NCBI GenBank assembly: GCA_964408735.1 | Contig: CAYPAX010000123.1 | Location: 1-12,494, forward strand | Direction of reading: 5' to 3' | Source of the DNA: UBA7887 sp964408735 | GTDB lineage: Bacteria; Pseudomonadota; Alphaproteobacteria; UBA7887 | Length of the DNA: 12,494 nt | Shown: positions 1-5,393 of the stretch, one piece after another | Numbering within the stretch: the stretch's first letter is position 1 | Layout of the letters: each line of letters opens with the position of its first letter | Made by a program: the position numbers and the translations under genes | The notes under the pieces: model-generated | The model's database searches: none | Told to the model about the DNA's origin: nothing | What the model saw: the letters and a program-made list of their open reading frames with translations, nothing else

Positions 1-50
1 GTGGAATCATAATCCATGGGTCGGGGGTTCAAGTCCCTCCCCCGCTACCA
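1..50 (+). tRNA. tRNA-Met(CAT), 3' part only
   Basis: This is the 3' portion of an elongator-type tRNA-Met; the acceptor 5' strand and D-arm lie left of the window. The anticodon stem is 1-5/13-17 (GTGGA/TCCAT) with a 7-nt loop ATCATAA, which puts anticodon CAT at 8-10 after the invariant T. The variable loop is 18-22, the T-arm is 23-39 with loop TTCAAGT, the acceptor 3' strand is 40-46, the discriminator base is A47, and CCA (48-50) is encoded. The anticodon stem lacks the three consecutive G:C pairs of an initiator tRNA. A lysidine-type tRNA-Ile2 also carries CAT in the gene, and without the 5' half it cannot be fully excluded. Confidence 0.9.
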
Positions 51-128
51 CCATCCGCATTGTCCGATCCCTCTCCCGCACCATCCCCTTCGTGCTATCG
101 TGCGGCCCTCTCATGGCGGGGCAGGCGC

Positions 129-1085
129 ATGCGCAAGGTTGCGGTTTTGGACGACTATCAGGGGGTGATGCGCGAGGTCGCGGACTGGTCGCGGCTGCCT
201 GAAGACTTTGCGCTGACCGTCTTCACCGATCACCTGGTGGACGAGGACGCGGTGGCGGCGCGGCTGGCCGAGTTCGCGGTGGTGGTGATGAACCGAGAGC
301 GCACGCCGTTTGGCCGCTCGCTGCTGCAGAAGCTGCCGAACCTCGAGCTGCTGGTCACCAACGGCATGCGCAACAATTCCATCGATCTTGCCGCGGCCGC
401 CGAGCGCGGCGTCACGGTCTGCGGCACGCGCGGGCGCGCTAATGCGACGCCGGAGTTGACCTGGGGGCTGATCCTCAGCCTCCTGCGCCATATCCCGCGG
501 GAGGACCGGGGCATGCGCGAGGGCGGCTGGCAAACGACGCTCGGGCGCGAGCTGGCCGGCGCTACCCTCGGCATCGTCGGGCTCGGGCGCATCGGCGGCC
601 AGGTCGCCAAGGTCGGCCTGGCCTTCGGCATGGACGTCATCGCCTGGAGCCCCAACCTCTCGGACGAGCGCGCCGCCGAGGTCGGTGTCAGGCGCGTGGA
701 CAAAGCCACGCTGTTCGCAGCTGCCGACGTGGTCACCCTGCACGTGGTCCTCAGCGAGCGCAGCCTCGGGCTGGTCGGGCCTGAGGATCTTGGGCGCATG
801 AAGCGGACTGCCTATTTGATCAACACCTCACGTGGGCCGCTGGTTGACGAGGCGGCGCTGCTCAAGGCGCTGCAGACCGGCGCTATCGCCGGCGCCGGCC
901 TCGATGTCTACGATATCGAGCCGCTGCCAGCGGATCACCCCCTGCGCTCCCTGCCGAACACCGTGCTGACGCCCCATCTCGGCTATGTCACAGAGGAGAC
1001 CTACCGCACGGGCTTCGCCGACGCGGTGGAGAACATCGTCGCCTGGGCGGACGGTGCGCCCGTGCGGGTGCTGACAGAGGGATAG
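129..1085 (+). CDS. D-2-hydroxyacid dehydrogenase family protein (NAD(P)-dependent)
   Basis: A 318-aa protein of the D-isomer-specific 2-hydroxyacid dehydrogenase family, predicted to interconvert a 2-hydroxy acid and its 2-oxo acid in the cytoplasm. The dinucleotide-binding motif is G151-x-G153-x-x-G156, and the catalytic triad of the family is visible as R235 (TSRG), E264 (DIEP) and H283 (TPHLGY). The usual acidic residue after the second beta strand of the Rossmann fold is not obvious (AWSPN, 172-176), so cofactor preference is open. The N-terminus (RKVAVLDDYQGV) is typical of a widespread subfamily of unknown substrate. I chose ATG 129, preceded by GGGG at 118-121 with a 7-nt spacer; an upstream TTG at 60 would add 23 residues of low-complexity sequence. 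It is the first gene of a four-gene operon, 6 nt before the kinase gene. The family is certain, the substrate unknown. Confidence 0.88.
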   Translation: MRKVAVLDDYQGVMREVADWSRLPEDFALTVFTDHLVDEDAVAARLAEFAVVVMNRERTPFGRSLLQKLPNLELLVTNGMRNNSIDLAAAAERGVTVCGTRGRANATPELTWGLILSLLRHIPREDRGMREGGWQTTLGRELAGATLGIVGLGRIGGQVAKVGLAFGMDVIAWSPNLSDERAAEVGVRRVDKATLFAAADVVTLHVVLSERSLGLVGPEDLGRMKRTAYLINTSRGPLVDEAALLKALQTGAIAGAGLDVYDIEPLPADHPLRSLPNTVLTPHLGYVTEETYRTGFADAVENIVAWADGAPVRVLTEG

Positions 1086-1091
1086 CGCGAT

Positions 1092-2069
1092 TTGGATGAT
1101 GCCGTCGCCGAGGGCTTGTCCCGCCTTGCCCCGCGCCTCGACCCTGCGGCCACGGGGGTGTCGGAGCTTTGCCGGCTGGCGGGCGGTGCCAGCCAGCAGA
1201 TCTGGCGCTTTCGCCTCGACGGCCCGGGCACGAGGCTGATCCTGCGGCGCTCTCCGGGCGCGCGTGGCGGCAGCCGTTCGCCTGCCGCGGCCCAGGAGGC
1301 GGCGGTGATGGTGCGGGCGGCGGCGGCCGGTGCACCGGTGCCGCGGGTGCTCTGCACGCTCTCGCCCGAGGACGGCCTGGGCGACGCCTATGTCATGGCC
1401 TATGTCGAGGGCCAGGCCCTGCCCAAGCGCATCCTGCACACGGACGCGTTCGCGCCGGCCCGGGCACGGGCGGCGGATGACCTGGGTGCGGCGCTCGCCC
1501 GCATTCACGAGGCCGATACCGAGGGCCTTGTCCTGCGTAGCTTCACGCCGGCCGAGGCTGTCGCCGATCTGGCGCGACGTCACGCCGCGACGGCCGAGGT
1601 GCGGCCCGTCTTCTCCCTGGCGCTGCGCCACCTTGCCGACACCGCGCCGGCGCCTGAGCGTGCGCACCTCGTGCATGGCGATTTCCGCCTCGGCAACCTG
1701 ATGTTCGACTCGGAAGGCCTCGCCGCGGCGCTCGACTGGGAGATGGCATTCCTCGGCGACCGCCACGCCGATTTCGGCTGGCTGTGCATGGAGAGCTGGC
1801 GCTTTGGCAGCGAGCTTCCAGCCGCCGGGCTGGCCACGCGCGAGGCCCTGTTCCAAGCCTACGAGGCGGCCGGCGGCGCTGCCGTCGATGTGGTGCGCGC
1901 GGCCTGGTGGGAGATTTGGGCGGCGCTTTGCTGGGGCATCATCACCACCGAGATGGGCGGCTGGATCCGCGCCGGGGACGATGTCTCCGTGGAGCGCCAC
2001 GTCATCGCGCGGCGTGCATCCGAGACCGAGCTGACCCTGCTCGCCAAGCTCACGGGGAGGGCCGACTGA
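1092..2069 (+). CDS. APH-fold phosphotransferase, ACAD10/11 and LvaA-like kinase
   Basis: A 325-aa kinase of the aminoglycoside phosphotransferase fold. The Brenner-type catalytic motif is H195-G196-D197 with N202, and the metal-binding D215 lies in LDWE. The glycine-rich nucleotide loop is near 31-40 (GGASQQIWRF), and R52/R53 sit where the ATP-contacting basic residue lies. The DWEMAFLGD...DFGWLC stretch (215-232) is typical of the kinase half of ACAD10/ACAD11 and of LvaA, not of antibiotic kinases. The start is TTG 1092, the first start codon after an in-frame stop at 1083-1085, with GAGGGA (1077-1082) 9 nt upstream. The stop overlaps the next ATG by 1 nt (TGATG). Known for relatives: phosphorylation of 4-hydroxyacyl-CoA. 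Inference: this protein does the same with the two genes downstream. Antibiotic resistance is unlikely given the context. Confidence 0.87.
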   Translation: MDDAVAEGLSRLAPRLDPAATGVSELCRLAGGASQQIWRFRLDGPGTRLILRRSPGARGGSRSPAAAQEAAVMVRAAAAGAPVPRVLCTLSPEDGLGDAYVMAYVEGQALPKRILHTDAFAPARARAADDLGAALARIHEADTEGLVLRSFTPAEAVADLARRHAATAEVRPVFSLALRHLADTAPAPERAHLVHGDFRLGNLMFDSEGLAAALDWEMAFLGDRHADFGWLCMESWRFGSELPAAGLATREALFQAYEAAGGAAVDVVRAAWWEIWAALCWGIITTEMGGWIRAGDDVSVERHVIARRASETELTLLAKLTGRAD

Positions 2070-2422
2070 TGCAAGACCCGCCCTTTGCCCTGGATATCAT
2101 TGCCGTGGTCATGGATTTCTTGCAGCAAGCCGAGCCCGGAACGGCCTTCGAGCGCAAGGTGGCGGCGGCGGCGCTGGCCATCGCCCATCGCGAGCTATCG
2201 CTCGACCCCGAGGATGCGGCGGCCGAGCGGGCGCGCCTGGTTGATCTGCTGGAGCGCGACGGTGATCTCGGCGAGCTGACCGCTGCGCTTGCCGAGGAGA
2301 TCGCCGCCGGCCGCATGGATATCTCGGCCCCCGGCCTCGCCGATCACCTCTGGCGGACCACCCTCGCCAAGGTCGCCGTCGACCAGCCGAGCTTCCCCCT
2401 CTATCGCCGCCTGACCGCCTGA
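2069..2422 (+). CDS. DUF6285 domain protein, probable LvaB-like partner of the kinase
   Basis: A 117-aa, mostly helical acidic protein with no signal peptide or TM segment. Its pattern (an N-terminal helix near 8-20, then FERKVAAAALAIAHREL at about 30-46, a central acidic helix, and a C-terminal DHLWRTTLAKVAVDQP) matches what I know of the DUF6285 family, which is repeatedly found between an APH-type kinase and an acyl-CoA dehydrogenase. In the Pseudomonas putida levulinate pathway the equivalent small protein LvaB is needed for activity of the kinase LvaA; I believe the two are homologous but could not align them here. ATG 2069 overlaps the kinase stop by 1 nt and has a strong GGGGAGGG at 2054-2061 with a 7-nt spacer, so production is probably coupled to the kinase. 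Family assignment is fairly sure, the role inferred. Confidence 0.78.
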   Translation: MQDPPFALDIIAVVMDFLQQAEPGTAFERKVAAAALAIAHRELSLDPEDAAAERARLVDLLERDGDLGELTAALAEEIAAGRMDISAPGLADHLWRTTLAKVAVDQPSFPLYRRLTA

Positions 2423-2439
2423 CAACACGGAGCTTCACC

Positions 2440-3732
2440 ATGGATTTCACCCTCCCCGACGACCTCGTTGCCTATCTGACGCGCCTCGACGCCTTCATAG
2501 AGGCCGAGATCGCGCCCTTGCAGGGGAGCGACGACAACGAGCGCTTCTTCGACCATCGCCGCGAATGGGCGCGCACCGATTTCGAGGCCGGCGGCCTGCC
2601 GCGCGACGAGTGGGAGGATCTGCTGGCTGAAGCCGTGCGCCGGGCCGATGCGGCGGGCTTCTACCGCCTCGCTCTGCCGTCGGAGTTCGGCGGCGATGAT
2701 GGCTCCAATCTCTGGATGGCGGTGATCCGCGAGCATCTGGCGGCCAAGGGGCTGGGGCTGTTCAACGACCTGCAGAACGAGCATTCTGTGGTCGGCAACT
2801 TCCCGGTCATTCTCATGTTGCGCGACTTCGGCACGGAAGCCCAGAAGGCCGAGTTCATCGCCGGTGCGCTGGAGGGGCGCTACAGCTTCGCCTTCGGCCT
2901 CACCGAGCCCGAGCACGGCTCCGACGCCACGCACATGGAGACCCGCGCGCAGCCCGAAAGCCGCAACGGCATCGACGGCTGGCGCATCGACGGCGCCAAG
3001 ATGTGGATCACCGGCATGCACCGGGCGAGCCATTGCGTGGTCTTCGCGCGCTCGGACGGCGCGGCGGGCGATGCCACGGGCATCACGGCCTTTCTGGTGC
3101 CGCGCGAGACACCGGGGCTGGTGATTGAGGAATATCTCTGGACCTTCAACATGCCGACCGACCACCCGCGCCTGAGCTTGACGGACCTCTGGGTGCCGGC
3201 GGAGGCGCAGTTCGGCGAGCGCGGCGGAGGCCTGGCGCTTGCCCAGGCCTTCGTGCACGAGAACCGCATTCGCCAGGCCGCCTCGTCCTTGGGTGCGGCG
3301 TGCTATTGCATCGAGGAGAGCGTGTCTTACGCCCGTGCCCGCAAGCCCTTCGGCAAGGCCCTGGCGGCCAACCAGGCCATCCAGTTCCCGCTAGTCGAAC
3401 TGGCCACGCAAGCCGAGATGCTGCGCCTGCTGATCCGCAAGACCGCCTGGGAGATGGACCAGATGCCCCACCCCGAGGTCGAGAAGCGCCTCTCGGACAA
3501 GGTTTCGATGTGCAACTACTGGGCAAATCGGCTTGTCTGCGAGGCCGCCGACCGGGCCATGCAGGTTCACGGCGGCATCGGCTATTCGCGCCACAAGCCC
3601 TTCGAGCACATCTACCGCCACCACCGCCGCTACCGCATCACCGAAGGCGCCGAGGAGATCCAGATGCGCAAGGTGGCGGCGTATCTGTTCGGCTATCTCG
3701 GGCCAAAGCGCGAGGCGGCGGGTAGGCCTTAG
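2440..3732 (+). CDS. acyl-CoA dehydrogenase family protein, ACAD10/11 and LvaC-like
   Basis: A 430-aa flavoprotein of the acyl-CoA dehydrogenase superfamily, the usual length for the ACAD11 dehydrogenase part. Visible motifs are the FAD-site LTEPEHGSDAT (154-164), GAKMWITG (185-192), the flavin-binding C-terminal RxxFG-type stretch ARKPFGKALAANQAIQ (300-315), and VHGGIGY (376-382). E402 in ITEGAEE aligns with the catalytic glutamate of the YEGT motif of medium-chain dehydrogenases. HRRYRITEGAEEIQ is typical of the ACAD10/11 branch. CGGAG (2428-2432) lies 7 nt before ATG 2440, and the gene follows the DUF6285 gene by 17 nt. Known for the branch: with the kinase, removal of phosphate from a 4-phosphoacyl-CoA. 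Ordinary alpha,beta-dehydrogenation remains an alternative. It is the last gene of operon 1. Confidence 0.9.
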   Translation: MDFTLPDDLVAYLTRLDAFIEAEIAPLQGSDDNERFFDHRREWARTDFEAGGLPRDEWEDLLAEAVRRADAAGFYRLALPSEFGGDDGSNLWMAVIREHLAAKGLGLFNDLQNEHSVVGNFPVILMLRDFGTEAQKAEFIAGALEGRYSFAFGLTEPEHGSDATHMETRAQPESRNGIDGWRIDGAKMWITGMHRASHCVVFARSDGAAGDATGITAFLVPRETPGLVIEEYLWTFNMPTDHPRLSLTDLWVPAEAQFGERGGGLALAQAFVHENRIRQAASSLGAACYCIEESVSYARARKPFGKALAANQAIQFPLVELATQAEMLRLLIRKTAWEMDQMPHPEVEKRLSDKVSMCNYWANRLVCEAADRAMQVHGGIGYSRHKPFEHIYRHHRRYRITEGAEEIQMRKVAAYLFGYLGPKREAAGRP

Positions 3733-3783
3733 CACGACGCCCGAGACGGCAGCGCGGTCCGCACCGTGAGACGCAAGACCGAC

Positions 3784-3810
3784 GGGGACGGTCTTGACAA
3801 GACCGTCCCC
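3784..3810 (+). terminator. 12-bp perfect hairpin between convergent genes; terminator or REP-like palindrome
   Basis: GGGGACGGTCTT (3784-3795) and AAGACCGTCCCC (3799-3810) form a perfect 12-bp stem with a 3-nt loop. It lies 51 nt after the acyl-CoA dehydrogenase stop and 63 nt beyond the minus-strand lipoprotein stop, so it could end both transcripts. No T tract follows on either strand, so a simple intrinsic terminator is not certain. A partial third copy of one arm, CAAGACCG, sits just before it at 3774-3781. The GGGGACGGT arm resembles palindromes scattered near REP-associated Y1 transposases, but no such transposase is in the window. Confidence 0.65.
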
Positions 3811-3829
3811 TCCAGGGATTGGCCGATCA

Positions 3830-3859
3830 GTGGCAGACTGCGGCTTATGCTCAGCGACG
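3830..3859 (+). repeat. direct repeat, left copy (30 bp, partner at 5354-5383)
   Basis: This 30-bp stretch matches 5354-5383 at 25 of 30 positions, including an unbroken identical 14-mer GTGGCAGACTGCGG (3830-3843 and 5354-5367). The two copies are in the same orientation and bracket the whole minus-strand lipoprotein gene with its upstream region. The left copy lies between the 3784-3810 hairpin and the lipoprotein stop codon. It may mark an insertion, a recombination junction or a recurrent leader sequence. It does not look like a sigma-54 site, since the GG/GC spacing is wrong. Confidence 0.65.
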
Positions 3860-3873
3860 CAAGAGTGACGCCA

Positions 3874-5070
3874 TCAACTGTTCTTGAGCGCTTCCGCGAT
3901 GATGGTCTCGCAGAAGCTGACGGTGGATGTGTGCTTCTCCTCGCTGGTGAAGCCCATAGTCTGAAATGGTGGAGAGAATGCTCTTCTGTCGGCAGCTGCC
4001 TGAGCCGCCTTTTGCTGCACCACAACGTTCTCTGTTATCAGCACGATGCAACTGTCCACGATGTGGTCCTTGTTGACAACGGCGTCTACAATTTCCGTTA
4101 CTGCCTTCGATATGTGCTGGGCTGACTTATCGCTGATATGGGAGGTGTTGGCGGCCGGTTCGAACTGACCTGACGTCGAGGCCTGGGCCTGCGCATCGGC
4201 CATCGCCACGTCGTAGGCCTGTTCGAGTTGCTCGCGAAGCTCCTTCCTGCGCTTAAGGGTGGCCTCGGCTTCGATAACCTCGCTGCGCGCGGTCTCGGCG
4301 TCCTGTTCGGCCTGATCGCTGTCCGCTTTCTGTGTCTTGCAGTCGTCAGTGTCAGGCGCCGGTGCCGTCGGCACGGTGCCGTTGCAGGGAGCGCCGTTGA
4401 AGGCGGCAAGCTTCTGGCTGGCGAGGGTCTCGGCGTCGGTCTTTGCCGTCTTGGCGTCCTGCAGGGCCTTGGCCGCGACGGTCTCCCGGCGTTGCGCCTC
4501 TTTAAGCGAATTTTCCGCGTCCAGAACAGCGGCTGAGGCGGCAGCGTTGGCCTGGCCTGTGAGCAGGACTTGTCTCGCCTTCACCACGCCGGTCAGCTGC
4601 TCGATCGCCAAAAGGGCGACGGTGACGTCCTGGAAGCGCTCGTGCAGCTGGGCCACCATCCGTGGACCGATATGCTTGTTATAGGCGGACTCGCAGACGC
4701 GATACATGTAGTCGCGCAGAAGCGTGATGGTCTGGGTGCGCAGGCCGATGCTGCCGGCGGATTCCGACAAGGTGGCCGCAATGCTGGCCGAGAAGCTGTT
4801 CGGGGTGGCTAGGCCGCCGCCGAAAGATGACGTAAAGGCCGACAGGGCGTCCGGGCTGGGCTCGGCGCAATAGATATTGGTGACACCCTCGGTGTTGGCC
4901 GGTACGGGAACGTCTCGGGTCATGATGACCCTCTGCTTCGCATCCAGGTGAATTGCCTTGTTCTGGGCTGTCAGCGTCGTTCGCCCGATCGACGTCAGGT
5001 CGGCGCAGCCGCCCAACAGCACAGCGGCGCATGTGGTCAGCGCAATGATCAAAACTGACTTGGCTTGCAT
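3874..5070 (-). CDS. uncharacterised outer-membrane-type lipoprotein with coiled coil
   Basis: A 398-aa lipoprotein of unknown function. The signal peptide is residues 1-21 (K4, hydrophobic VLIIALTTCAAVLL) with lipobox LGG-C22; alanine at +2 predicts outer-membrane sorting. A globular part follows with CAEPSPDALSA (68-78) and LLRDYMYRVCESAYNKHI (117-134), two motifs I associate with a family of hypothetical lipoproteins. An Ala/Glu/Lys-rich coiled coil spans about 180-225 and 246-297, split by a Cys-containing loop (C229, C244), and the C-terminal domain holds C341 and C387. ATG at 5070-5068 has GGGGGA (5082-5077) with a 6-nt spacer. It is transcribed away from the cyclase gene, convergent with operon 1. 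Codon use is less G/C-ending than in the flanking operons. A periplasmic structural or envelope role is a guess. Confidence 0.82.
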   Translation of the reverse strand: MQAKSVLIIALTTCAAVLLGGCADLTSIGRTTLTAQNKAIHLDAKQRVIMTRDVPVPANTEGVTNIYCAEPSPDALSAFTSSFGGGLATPNSFSASIAATLSESAGSIGLRTQTITLLRDYMYRVCESAYNKHIGPRMVAQLHERFQDVTVALLAIEQLTGVVKARQVLLTGQANAAASAAVLDAENSLKEAQRRETVAAKALQDAKTAKTDAETLASQKLAAFNGAPCNGTVPTAPAPDTDDCKTQKADSDQAEQDAETARSEVIEAEATLKRRKELREQLEQAYDVAMADAQAQASTSGQFEPAANTSHISDKSAQHISKAVTEIVDAVVNKDHIVDSCIVLITENVVVQQKAAQAAADRRAFSPPFQTMGFTSEEKHTSTVSFCETIIAEALKNS

Positions 5071-5260
5071 GGCTCATCCCCCAACCCGAGCACGGGCATC
5101 TTCCCCGCCATCGGTAACCGTGAACTGTGCTCCGGTGTGGGTCCGTTAGTTTCGGTCCCCCCGGGCGATATTTCGGCTTTGTTAACATGCTTGTCTATGA
5201 AATGCAATTATAACGATTGCTGCGATAATACGTGAAAGTATACCGACTGATATTCACATT

Positions 5261-5274
5261 TTATAATATTATAA
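5261..5274. repeat. 14-bp perfect palindrome containing TATAAT on both strands
   Basis: TTATAATATTATAA is its own reverse complement. It offers a -10-like hexamer to each strand and shares ATTATAACG with a second copy at 5207-5215. It lies about 120 nt before the cyclase start and about 190 nt before the lipoprotein start. Confidence 0.5.
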
Positions 5275-5353
5275 CGTGTATTTCGTCGCCGACTCGGACG
5301 GCAAACTGCCACGAGTATCGTAAGGCAAGCGGACTCGATAGCGCGTGCATTCC

Positions 5354-5383
5354 GTGGCAGACTGCGGGTTGTGCTGTGTGACG
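5354..5383 (+). repeat. direct repeat, right copy (30 bp, partner at 3830-3859)
   Basis: The right copy of the 25/30 direct repeat ends 10 nt before the cyclase ATG and abuts its GGGGA ribosome-binding site (5385-5389). It therefore sits in the 5' leader of the cyclase mRNA, whereas the left copy lies beyond the lipoprotein 3' end. Confidence 0.65.
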
Positions 5384-5393
5384 TGGGGACGTG

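Larger units (their letters stand above)
5071..5393. promoter_or_regulatory. divergent intergenic region with AT-rich core and candidate -10 elements
   Basis: These 323 bp separate the lipoprotein and cyclase starts and contain no gene. The core 5180-5285 is far richer in A+T than anything else in the window. It holds the perfect 14-bp palindrome TTATAATATTATAA at 5261-5274, which gives a TATAAT on both strands, a further minus-strand TATAAT at 5212-5207, the direct repeat ATTATAACG at 5207-5215 and 5268-5276, and a short inverted pair GTGAA/TTCAC at 5232-5236 and 5253-5257. No convincing -35 hexamer lies at the right spacing for any of them. Two divergent promoters with a shared operator are plausible but not shown. 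Confidence 0.45.

Noticed and set aside
1..50. tRNA-Met as attachment site of an integrated element
   Set aside because: No integrase gene and no second copy of the tRNA 3' end were seen in the window, and the next genes look like ordinary metabolic genes.
60..128. TTG start giving the dehydrogenase 23 extra N-terminal residues
   Set aside because: The extension is Pro/Ser-rich and unlike the family, and ATG 129 begins the conserved beta strand and has a purine-rich site upstream.
828..2000. A 390-codon minus-strand open frame across the dehydrogenase and kinase genes
   Set aside because: It spans two well-supported plus-strand genes and their junction and shows low-complexity Arg/Gly/His sequence.
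1092..2069. Aminoglycoside-resistance kinase
   Set aside because: The fold is shared, but the motifs and the neighbours (DUF6285 and ACAD10/11-type dehydrogenase) point to an acyl-CoA kinase.
2401..3258. A 285-codon minus-strand open frame opposite the acyl-CoA dehydrogenase
   Set aside because: It is an antisense shadow of a gene with clear flavoprotein motifs and has no ribosome-binding site or family pattern.
3830..3859. Sigma-54 promoter suggested by TGGCAG followed by TGC in both repeat copies
   Set aside because: The distance between GG and GC does not fit the -24/-12 arrangement in either copy.
3766..4125. A 119-codon plus-strand open frame entering the lipoprotein 3' end
   Set aside because: It overlaps the conserved part of the lipoprotein gene on the other strand and starts in the hairpin region with no ribosome-binding site.
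5180..5285. AT-rich stretch as a replication origin
   Set aside because: There are no DnaA-box clusters, iterons or replication genes, and its position between divergent genes fits promoters better.
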